This document shows, piece by piece, positions 50,261 through 58,990 of a stretch of 64,000 nt of DNA. Each line of letters opens with the position of its first letter. Position 1 is the first letter of the stretch. The stretch is from Plectrocnemia conspersa (taxonomy: Eukaryota > Arthropoda > Insecta > Trichoptera > Polycentropodidae): positions 1 to 64,000 of the forward strand of contig VTFK01000432.1 of assembly GCA_009617715.1 (NCBI GenBank). Reading direction: 5' to 3'. Both the position numbers and the translations under genes were made by a program. The notes under the pieces are model-generated. The model was not told the DNA's origin, searched no databases, and saw nothing but the letters and a program-made list of their open reading frames with translations.

Positions 50261-51239
50261 TAAAGCATAAACAAGGTTAATATAGTACATTGAATACATT
50301 TTTTTTATAATGGTAAAATTTTAGTATGATAAATTAAAACAAATCTTTTGCAATTTAATATTTATTATTTGAGGTTAAATAAAGCAGAAAACGCTCTTAG
50401 GAAAGGCTTTACAATTTTACTAGGTGACATGAAAAAGGATTTATTTAGATAAACATAGCATTTAAGGAAGTAAAATGGAGTGGCATTTGCACTGACTCCG
50501 CGGTTTTCAATTAACTTTCGGTTTGCTTTTCGCGCATACGGAAATTTTGATTAAGGAAAACTGTTAACGCTATGCCAAATATTGCGCCGCATGTACATTG
50601 CTCGAAAATATAGTTTATTTTTAATTATTTTTCAGAATTTTTTTCAAATAGTTATAAATTGAATTATGTTATATAAAAGCAATAGTTAAACCAGTTAAAT
50701 AGGTTAAATTTTTTAAAAAAATTTTGAGAAATCTGACTGACTGACTGAATACTGAAATACAGCCTGAGCCAAAACCTCACCAAAAACAGTCATGCAGCGC
50801 AATTACCGATCTACACTTAAACATAAAAGTTAACCGCTTTGCAGGAATCTCATTATCGATATCCATAACAAAGTCAGACTATGTAAAACTAATGTAGTTG
50901 TATATAAATCTAATAATTTACACACCGATAAATATAATTTTCAACTCCAAAAATCGATTGGCCCACCACGTTGAATTCGCGCTTTTATTCTAAGAATATA
51001 TGCAGATTTATAGGGATGCGTGGATGGAGATGTTAATGTAGTTTTTTGTCATGACACTTTTTTAGATCACATTTTTTTTGATCAGCTTTGCAAGAATTTG
51101 TTGATATTTTAAATGTTTTTGTTAAACTCCTCCCTGTAGAGGTTTATAATATGGTTTTTAAATGTGTAAAAAAAAAAAATGTATTTAAAAAAAAAAAAAA
51201 TTTTACGCGAGTTATGTATTTTATATTATTTTTTTATAT
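50261..51239. other. Mostly A+T-rich, one small richer patch
   Basis: The patch at 50470-50610 includes GACTCCGCGGTTTTCAATTA. A short tandem CTGACTGACTGA lies near 50733. Poly-A tracts occur at 51169-51200. No gene. Confidence 0.4.
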
Positions 51240-51286
51240 TCACATATTTTATTCTCGCGTTCATGTTATTTAAATTTTTCTCGATA

Positions 51287-51317
51287 TTTCGCTAAAGATG
51301 TCTTTTAGCATCATCAG
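51287..51317 (-). ncRNA. Hammerhead-ribozyme-like catalytic core
   Basis: On the minus strand CTGATGA (51317-51311) is followed by a one-base spacer. A 6-bp stem GCTAAA/TTTAGC (51309-51304 with 51296-51291) closes a 7-nt loop, AGACATC. GAAA (51290-51287) follows directly. CUGAUGA, stem II and GAAA are the invariant halves of the hammerhead core. The following TATCGAG could be the start of the short stem III seen in Penelope-type hammerheads, but its 3' arm is not preserved, so self-cleavage today is doubtful. Hammerheads are known in terminal repeats of Penelope-like elements. The core lies on the strand opposite to the RT relic, which should be checked. Confidence 0.5.
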
Positions 51318-51689
51318 GATATTTATTTAAAGTACACTTTTTTCATAAAAATTGCAAATAATTGTTTTAGTAACGCACTATAATCATTTTGGCTTCTAAT
51401 ATCTAAAAACATATAATAATTGCAAACTTATCTCCTATCTACCCCGCGATAGAAGCGTTTTATATTGTTTTAAATTTTATTCGATCAACTAATTTATAGC
51501 AGCTATTTATATTAAAAATTTAAATATTTTTTTATATGCAAGCTATATATGACATATTATTTTTTATATTTTCCTGTTTTATCTTCGCGCTTAGATTTCA
51601 CGATATCATCAAAACAACATCAAAAGTTTCCAACCACTGACAGAAAAATGGCTTCTTATGTAAGAGTTTATAGATAAGATTCGTGAAAT

Positions 51690-52250
51690 AAAATTAGACG
51701 ATTAAGATCTCCTGGTAACTTTTGATGTTACCTCGCTGTTCACAAGTATTCCTATTGCGGAAACCCTTAACTACATTATTAAGAAACATAACCCGCCGAA
51801 ACATATTATAAATTTGACGAAACACTGTCTCAACTCCGCGTATTTTACTTACAAAAGGGATTTCTATAATCAAGTCGAAGAAGCATCTTCGCCAGTAATA
51901 TCTAATCTGTTTATGGAATACTTTTAAACATAATCTATAGAAAAAACGGATGAAATTTGGCTAAGATATGTCGATGACGTTTTTGTTGAGTGGCCTTACA
52001 GAATTTGAACGTTTTCCTTAATTTTCCTAATGCACAATATCCTAATATAAAATTTACAATAGATCTCTAAGTAAATTATCAACCGCTTTTCTTGATACAC
52101 TAATTATAAAAAAGAAAACGGTTTTCTAGGACATACAGTATTTTCAAAAAAATATACACACCAACAGATTTCTAGATCAAATTCCCACAACCATTCGGCA
52201 CAGATTAAATCTTTAATTCAATGGAATTTTGGTCGTCCAAGATCATATTG
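51690..52250 (+). pseudogene. Penelope-type reverse transcriptase relic
   Basis: The frame reads LVTFDVTSLFTSIPI (51711-51755; family FDVxSLFTNVP). It continues through NLTKHCLNSAYFTYKRDFYN to SSPVISNLFMEYF (about 51890-51928), where the GxAMGSPLS part is deleted. After a stop, WLRYVDDVFVEW (51958-51993) supplies the catalytic YVDD. Further on come FLDTLI, then KKENGFLGHTVFSKKIYTPT, matching the conserved FLD...LxTxVyRKpThT tail. At least four stops or frame breaks are present. The protein would copy element RNA and is inactive here. It does not match LINE or LTR reverse transcriptases as well. Confidence 0.8.
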
Positions 52251-52260
52251 ACGCCGAACT

Positions 52261-53689
52261 CAGGCATTATTGATCGGTATATTTATATTTAAATTATCGA
52301 TTGTAATTATGAAAAATAGCAATTTTATATTAAAATTAAAAATATTTGCTGTTTTATTTTTACTCTGAGATAAAACATTACTCATATCTACGCAGTGGAT
52401 ACATTTTTTTGTGCTTTATACTCCAGGGTTAGGTTATTGGCGCAGAATAATAGGCCTATTAAGTAGCAGTAAGAGTAAAGAGCAAAAATTATTCAAATAC
52501 GCGTATGAATAAATATTCCTACGTGTAACAGAGCTTATTATACATTTTTTCATTTCATATATGAACATTGTTATGTAATATTTATGTAATATAATCCATC
52601 AAAGAAAATACAGGGTTAAAATATTATATCTAGCATATTGATATACATATACATCATCTTAATTTTACCTCATCTAATCCTTTCTGAATATAAATAATTT
52701 AATATCTACCGAAGAAATCTCCAATGTACGGGTGGGTAACTTGAACGAAATTAATTTAAAATCAAATCAAAAGTAAGCAGTTAATTAAAAACTTTTGTTC
52801 GAATACATTCGAAAGGAAAGTTTGGACAATGCTCGAACCTTTTCAATTTCAAATCGAATTTTCGTCGACAATTAAAATAACATGTATAGGTAATTGAACA
52901 CTTTCCGTATTAATTACCATTTTCCACAAACGAAAACAATCCGTATTAAATTTTAGTTTGGTATGCCAAGTTTGCAATAATATTATTTAATAAAAATGAT
53001 AACAAGTCAATAAAACAGTATCGAAACAATATTTTACAATTATTCTGAGACACTAGGAGTCAATAGGTAGAATTTGGATTCAAATTGACTTGTCTATATG
53101 CAAAGAGAACGGCGAATTTCATCATCGCGGTTTGTGTCAAACAAAAAGATACACTTTACTGTGTTTTCGTACGATAAAAGATGGAAATGCCAAAGGGTCT
53201 GATGGACCAAGGATTCAAAACCGTCCGGGTATCCGAAACAGACAACGTAAACAAAGGACGCAAAAGCCACTCGTGAGCAAGGATTTTGGTAAACAAATAA
53301 AAAAATACAATAAACCTATAAAGGGTCACCTTTTTTATTCTTATATCCTCGTACTTGTAATGCTATATATTCTTTTTAAGTACGCTTAGAGCATTTTCTA
53401 TATAGTCATTTAATTATCAGATTTAATTTTATTAGCATTTATAAATAATAATTAAAGTTAAAATAATATTACTATATTATTTTTTTATCTTAATAGTCAT
53501 TTACAAATATAAAAATGTAAGATAAAATACATAAATTTTCACAAAATATTCTCACACATAAAAATCAATTTTTACTTAAAATATACAAAATATTTTTCTT
53601 AAAAAATGTTTAAGCTTTTACTAGTTAAAGTGAGTGTATTAGAATAATAGTTTAAATGAAATTTTAATTTAAAAAAATTAAATTAAAAA
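52261..53689. other. A+T-rich stretch, no gene
   Basis: A slightly richer patch at 53080-53330 carries a 99-codon plus-strand frame (53090-53389). The frame is basic in the middle (NRQRKQRTQK) and hydrophobic at the end, with no family recognised. No other content. Confidence 0.35.
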
Positions 53690-54200
53690 AAATACCCTGT
53701 TTATATATATTTTCTTCGATCAAAGGTGCCAGCGGCGGTCAAACAGCGGCAACGGGAACTATTAATCCACGCCATAAATATTTCCGCGGGGCGGGTTTCA
53801 GGAGCGGGCATTAAATAACCGGAAGACTATTTATTAATATAGGGTTATCGGTACGCTTCGGCACTGTAACTAATGTAAGTTTAATGCTAATTTGTCGACC
53901 GTGCCGGTTAATAAAATTCCGTTGGTGTTCCGGTACACAACCCAGTCGGAATAATAACTTGGACAATTTTCACCGTGTAAGCTAATTGCGACCGTGGAAA
54001 ACCGATAAATTCAAATTAAAAGTTAGCGCCCCCACCACCTTTACCAGTAGTAACAATGATAAATTAAGCGGACCAAGAGAATTGTACAAATGACCTTATT
54101 ATCCCGGCCGGGACCCTTGCCCTTGCCCGGAGCACCCCTGCACTTGGGAATCAATTAAAAATGTAATCTTCGTCCGAAATAAAACGTGTATATTTGCCGT
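53690..54200. other. Strongest balanced-composition island, candidate enhancer
   Basis: About 500 bp with the highest G+C in the window. Motifs include TAATCC (53763-53768), CCATAAATATTT beside it, CCGCGGGGCGGG, CTAATTTGTCGACC, GCTAATTGCGACC and AACAATGATAAATTAAG. The right edge is CCCGGCCGGGACCC and CTTGCCCTTGCCCGG. The repeated homeodomain-type TAAT words among G+C-rich spacers are typical of clustered regulatory sites. No open frame over 60 codons is convincing. An LTR-like insertion follows within about 140 bp. Confidence 0.5.
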
Positions 54201-54335
54201 AAATTTTGTATCTCAGGCAGATCGATACAATTATATTAATCAGAGATATATACCTATACATAATATTCCGGTATACCGGAATAGATTTTTAAGGGGCGTA
54301 GCCCTAGTGGTGGTTGACCTCGCGGGCAATGAGAC

Positions 54336-54835
54336 TCTTGTGTGAATCTAAATGGACTTTTTTTATTAAGTTATATTTACATGTGACAAATGGACGATTA
54401 CGGCGTGACGTTTTTCGCGATTGCGGTGAATGTGGCGCAGGTGGTGATGGCTGTAGATGATGCTCTGGGCTCTTGTGGCTGCGTGCGGCGAGTGTCAGGT
54501 GTAACTCTTCGAACTGCTGGTAGTTCGGGAGTTCCAAGAATGATCTTCTGGTCTGTCGGTGAGGGCGCGTGACTGGTTCCTCTGGATGGCTGCTGGTAGA
54601 TTGTCTGAGTCGCTGGCTGTCTGCTCGTCTCTGCCCGTCTCTTGCCTCAAGTCATCTCAAATGGTGCCTCCGATCGTCTTCTTCAAGTGCAGTGACCGTC
54701 TGCCCTGTTCTGTACCGTTTTGTCACAAAAGGGATTCTCTTAACGACTCGTGTTGTGTGGTCAAAAGAAATTCCTCTTGTGCCATAATATTTGTCTCATT
54801 GTTATTGAATGAACATTTTTGGTAACGGTCATCAA
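54336..54835 (-). mobile_element. Candidate solo LTR or LTR-like island, copy 2
   Basis: This 500-bp G+C-richer insert is bracketed by the exact 9-mer CAATGAGAC (54327-54335 and 54836-54844). On the minus strand it starts TTGATGACCGTTACCAAAAA, then TGTTCATTCAATAAC. This is alignable with the start of the island at 40071-40720. Near its end is an AATAAA polyadenylation-type signal (CTTAATAAAAAAAG, about 54378-54365). A TG start and TCACACA near the other end fit an LTR. A 9-bp duplication is longer than usual for LTR elements, so another class is possible. Overlapping frames on both strands (54304-54825) show no known motif. Confidence 0.45.
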
Positions 54836-54846
54836 CAATGAGACAA
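54791..54846. other. Perfect 13-bp inverted repeat with 30-nt loop
   Basis: TTGTCTCATTGTT (54791-54803) is the exact complement of AACAATGAGACAA (54834-54846). The right arm overlaps the putative target duplication of the LTR-like island. The left arm lies inside it. Confidence 0.8.
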
Positions 54847-55420
54847 TTACCCTATTAAATCTGGACCTATTTGCTTGGTCCCCACAGATTCAATGGAATT
54901 ATCGGTATTAAAAATTCAACATATTTTAAGTGTATACTACAGCAATATAACGGACAAACTGCTTTGTTATCAAACTTTTGCAAGATAGAATCAGATCTCG
55001 CTCTTTATCAATCTTGTGAGATTATAATATTATCAGCCTGTAAAATATAAAAAAATATTAGGTTATTATAATTATAATTTAAAAAAAACCCCAATCTCTT
55101 TATGAAAAAGAAAAATTCTATACTTGTTTAATACAGTATTTATTTGATAATTGTATCCTTTCGAATGCAATTAAATATTACATAGCTAAACTGACTAATA
55201 TTTATTAAGTAGGAACCAATGGTAATATTGATCAATATTTGAATAATATTTACTACTAAACTCTTGCCTAGAAACAGCTAAGATAAATATGTTGTTTAAG
55301 CCGATAATAGTTACCGAAAAAATATGTGTTTGATTTACTGCACTATACATACATACTTCTACTTTCACTTTGATCTACATTTACCGAGTCTTATCGAATT
55401 TATAAATTAATTAAGTAACT
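54847..55420. other. A+T-rich stretch upstream of the tRNA gene
   Basis: No gene recognised. Confidence 0.45.
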
Positions 55421-55493
55421 GGTTCCGTAGTGTAGCGGTTATCACGTCTGCTTTACACGCAGAAGGTCGCCGGTTCGATCCCGGCCGGAACCA
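55421..55493 (+). tRNA. tRNA-Val (anticodon UAC)
   Basis: A 73-nt cloverleaf with every arm intact. The acceptor stem is GGTTCCG/CGGAACC. The A-box region is TAGTGTAGCGGTTATCAC. The anticodon stem TCTGC/GCAGA encloses TTTACAC, giving anticodon TAC, which reads GTA valine codons. The T arm is GCCGG-TTCGATC-CCGGC with a consensus B box. The discriminator is A. There is no intron and no encoded CCA (the next bases are TTA). TTTT at about 55502-55505 is a plausible Pol III terminator. It closely matches the usual insect valine tRNA layout, with no sign of pseudogene decay, and stands alone with no other tRNA in the window. Confidence 0.97.
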
Positions 55494-55499
55494 TTAATT

Positions 55500-56139
55500 T
55501 GTTTTATATTTTTAATTATTTATTTTAAATATATGTATATGAATTATAATACACATATCCAATAATAATTTTCAGTGTTATACAAGAAGAAAAAAACTTT
55601 TTATTAATAATATATCGACATAATTTGCAATTAATATAAAATTTAAATGCAGTAGTGTCGTTACGTTATCGTTTTGTGATCATTAAATTTCTATTCATAA
55701 TCAACTAATTATAGTGCGAAAGTATAAGATAAAGTTTTATTATAACACTAATATGTACTATACGTACTAAAGTTTTCATTACTTTGTATCTGGATATACC
55801 GAAACAGCGTTATTGATTCTGTGCCAGTATTTAGTATTCATAACTTATATATCTCTTGTATAGAGATCTCTTAAGATTTTCACATTCGCACTTTTGTATA
55901 ATTGGAATGCCTACTTAGAATATTTTATGTACTAAGTATCCAAAATGTTTATAATAACATATATGATTTGTATAATCGTGTGATTTCGTCATGTTAGAGT
56001 CTTAAAGATATAACGTAAGAAAAACAAAATCTTGATGATTAATGGAGAAATAACTACCTGACAAAAAAAACAAGGATAGCTGATTCCACTTTAGATGTTA
56101 TGTGCTTTTCAAGTTATTTTAAGATAATGTATCTTCTAA
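55500..56139. other. A+T-rich stretch between tRNA gene and LINE
   Basis: No recognisable gene. LINE-derived coding sequence becomes evident only from about 56140. Confidence 0.45.
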
Positions 56140-57700
56140 TATGTTTTATCAAATAATAATTGTTATGATCCAAGTAAGATGTGGAAATCAATAAAACAAT
56201 TAATTAATCCAACTCAGAAAAACGACATAATAAAACTGGAAATTAATGGAAATATATATCAAGATCCTTATATAATGGCAGAAAAAATGAATACATATTA
56301 CATTGAGAGCATAGAAGAAATTGTGAATTCAATACCTAGGCTTAGTAATTTAGTACAATATAATAATAAAGCAATAATTGTAAAATTTAGTAAATTTAAA
56401 TCAATATCATTAGATGAAATTCATAACATAATATGTAAATTTAAAAAAGGAACTAGTACTGATGAACTAGATATAAATATAATTAAAGAAAATTGGGAAA
56501 TAATAGGAACTAAATTAAATTATTTAATAAATAAAGCACTCTCCTTAGGAGAAATGCCTGAAAATTTAAAGATTGCTACTATTGTACCTATACCTAAAAT
56601 AAAAAATAGTAAAAATGTTGAAGTAATGAGACCAATCAACATGCTACCGTGTATAGAAAAAATAATAGAAGAAGTAGTAATCAAACAATTAAAGGAATTT
56701 ATTACTTCTCAAAACATAATATGTGAACAACAATCGGGATTCAGAGAAAAACATTCCACTGAAACTGCATTATAAGTAGTGATAAATGATTGGTTGTTGG
56801 CTAAGGATACAAACAAAATCATTGGAGCAGTTTTCTTGGATTTCAAGAGAGCCTTCAAAACAATAGACAGAAAAATAATGTTAAAGAAATTGGAGAATAT
56901 AGGTGTAAGTGATATAGTTTTAAGATGGTTTAATAACTACTTACATAAAAAAAAAAAAAAAAGTTAAAATAAATTATGTATATTCTGAAGAGAAATTAGT
57001 GTCATATGGAGTACCACAAGGGTCTAAATTGGGACCATTGTTATTTGTATTGTATATTAATGATATAGTTAATAACGTGAAAAAGTGTAAAATTCATTTA
57101 TTTGCGGATGACACATTAATGTATTGCATAAGTGATAATATTAAAGAAATTGTAAATAATTTAAATAATGAATTAAATATATTAGAAATATGGCTAAAAA
57201 ATAATGTACTTAAATTAAATGAGAATAAAACTAAATGTATGTTTATTAATTATAAAAATGTGTTAGATAATAATATCAAAATAGTAATAAATAACTCTAG
57301 TATAGAAATAGTGAATAGTATAAAATATTTAGGAGTAATTGTTGATACAAAATTAAGTAGAGATGTACATAATACTAGAAATAGAGAAAATTTAAAGATA
57401 GATAAGTATAAGAAAACGAGTACGGCTAGGGGAGTTATGTACGGAGGTTTTGATTTATATAATAGTGTTCTAAGAATAATCCGAAAAAGCAAAAATATAA
57501 CGGGTTTCCTAAATGGAATTAAAAAACACCTTCTTGCATATAGAAATAAATTATAATATTAAGTCTTATTAGTGTATATTTTTATTTTCTGTTGTGTGTT
57601 TTTTATATATTTTTTATATACGTTTATATACTTAAAGTTGTTTGATGTAAAGATTAGCTATTTAGCTAAATAAATTAATAAATAATAATATTGAATAATA
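56140..57700 (+). mobile_element. 5'-truncated Jockey-like LINE with 3' tail
   Basis: Contains most of a reverse transcriptase frame (56155-57556), then a 3' UTR parallel to the one at 43741-43890 (AATATTAAGTCTTATTAG, then TGTAAAGATTAGCTATTTAG). It ends in CTAAATAAATTAATAAATAA and an AATAATA tail, without poly-A, as in Jockey-group LINEs. The endonuclease and ORF1 are missing (5' truncation). Damage is light compared with the 23.5-26 kb element, so this is the younger insertion. Target duplications were not found by eye. Confidence 0.85.
56155..57556 (+). pseudogene. LINE reverse transcriptase (Jockey-like), one stop and one frameshift
   Basis: Segment 1 (to 56775) has MWKSIKQLINP, VPIPKIKNSKNVEVMRPINM and EQQSGFREKHSTETAL. 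A stop (TAA at 56773-56775) then interrupts a conserved position. Segment 2 has VFLDFKRAFKTIDR (RT motif A with its catalytic Asp) and runs into a 17-A tract at 56946-56962, where the frame shifts. Segment 3 (from 56999) has YGVPQGSKLGPLLFVLYIND (motif B) and FADDTLMY (motif C with both Asp). It then reads IKYLGVIVDTKLS and jumps directly to RDVHNTRNRENL, so the thumb/connection region usually between them is deleted. A GFDLYNSV..IKKHLLAYRN C-terminus follows. It would carry out target-primed reverse transcription if intact. This copy is defective. Confidence 0.85.
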
Positions 57701-57767
57701 TAATTTACATGCATAATCAAAGAAAATAATCAGAAGCTATATATATATTTAGATAATTTATAGCTTA

Positions 57768-58012
57768 AGCTATCGTGCTAAACAGTGTCGAATGCTTCAT
57801 CAATGTCTAGCATCAATAATTATGTACTTTAAATTAGCGTAAATGTGTTTATTTAGCCTGTTTAGTCGGTAAGTCGTTAAATGCGTTTCGCATAAAGGAA
57901 ATTGCTTATTTTTAATTTTACTACAAATTGAATATTTTACTAAACTAAAATGCTATCTTCCATACCGGGTGTTTAAATTGTATGAATTTTGGCTGTTTTA
58001 CAGGCATTAGGA
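57768..58012 (-). pseudogene. Second LINE reverse transcriptase scrap, different family
   Basis: On the minus strand it reads PNACKTAKIHTI (stop) TPG (about 58012-57965), then NFLYAKRI (stop) RLTD (about 57900-57870), then LMLDIDEAFDTV (stop) HDSL (57815-57768). These match, in order, the FPxAWKxAxIxPIxKPG fingers block, the QFGFRxxHSTxxQLxRLTD block and motif A LLDIEKAFDTVWHDGL. Here the Trp codon has become TAG. It is only about 245 bp, 5'- and 3'-truncated, and lies head-on against the 3' tail of the neighbouring LINE. Confidence 0.6.
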
Positions 58013-58519
58013 AAATTATCGTTTGATAAGCAAACATAAAATATATTAGATAAGTAGTAAAAACCATTAAAATAAATGTACTTATATATTACTAAGACAT
58101 AGACAACTCAAAAATTTTATTGGACTTACTACGTCATTTGCTTTATTATCTATCACTGATTTGTAAATTTTATAAATCATGTGTGATATTATTTTTGCGC
58201 TTGCGAGTGGTTGTGATTTTGTTTCAACACTTAGGACGTCGAAAAAACTGACTAGCATCACACACTTTTCTTAATTAGTTTTCGCTTTATCATTTCAGGT
58301 GTTACATATATTAGACATACATACAAAAATAGGTTATCAATAAAGAATTAAATAATAAAATAATACCATAACACAACAAGCACTAGCCCAATGTGTTAAA
58401 ATCAACACTGGAAAACAGTGGTATTGCCTTTAATAAAGCTATTTTATATAAAAAGCGTTCAGTCAAGATTTGTATCATAAATATTATATTATCAAATGAA
58501 AAATGTTCAAGTATTGTAA
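58013..58519. other. A+T-rich stretch, no gene
   Basis: The start of a 123-codon open frame at 58393 falls here, but its residues show no family pattern. Confidence 0.4.
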
Positions 58520-58990
58520 ATCTCTCGACTTGCGTCAATATTGACGTAATGGGGCTATATCATACAATATTGATGAAGGAGATGTTTTCGGGTCTGCGCT
58601 ATCAATCAACGCGATCTTTGCGAGCGGGCATTTTATTGCTCTCATGGATCATACATAGCATCGTCATATACGAGAAAATTTATCATTCACACATTAGACG
58701 TGATGGCCATCGAATGGACGGGGAAGCGACAAGACATTGGCTGTCCGTCCACTCTGTCCCTTAATGGCATTAATGATTGATAAGCAAAACTCGTTCGGCG
58801 GGGACTCTTTTCTATCTACAGCCGCCTTTGTCCCTCGACTATTACTTCTATTTGGCCGGATGATTTATGTATTTTTATCTCACGGTCGAGTTAGGCCGAG
58901 ACTGCAGCGGGAAAAACTTTGGCTATAAAGGAAAACTTGGGTCATATATCGCGAAAAACATTATTATAATCAGCGGTGACTCTACTAATT
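58520..58990. other. Balanced-composition island with homeodomain-type sites
   Basis: GGCATTAATGATTGATAAGC at 58767-58786 combines an ATTAAT core and TGATTGATAA (58774-58783), close to the Exd/Hox TGATNNATNN pattern. Other words include GGCTGTCCGTCCACTCTGTC and GGCCGAGACTGCAGCGGG. Two open frames cross it (58393-58764, 58737-58928, plus) in different phases without motifs, so a regulatory role fits better than coding. Confidence 0.4.

Larger units (their letters stand above)
51240..52260 (+). mobile_element. Penelope-like retroelement relic
   Basis: A terminal-repeat-like segment (51250-51330, with a decayed second copy at 51560-51640) is followed by a Penelope-type reverse transcriptase remnant (51690-52250). 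The two terminal segments share TTTTAT-TCTCGCG and a GATAT/TTTC block and lie in the same orientation. Penelope-like elements often begin with such partly duplicated terminal repeats that carry hammerhead ribozymes. No GIY-YIG endonuclease can be seen downstream, so the element is 3'-truncated or too decayed. Confidence 0.7.

Noticed and set aside
54304..54825. Several overlapping frames on both strands
   Set aside because: Phases conflict and all lie in the LTR-like island, where fewer stops are expected.
57250..57492. 80-codon minus-strand hydrophobic frame
   Set aside because: Antisense shadow of the LINE reverse transcriptase.
58393..58764. 123-codon plus-strand frame
   Set aside because: First half is A+T-rich background and second half an island; no domain, and the composition switch occurs mid-frame.
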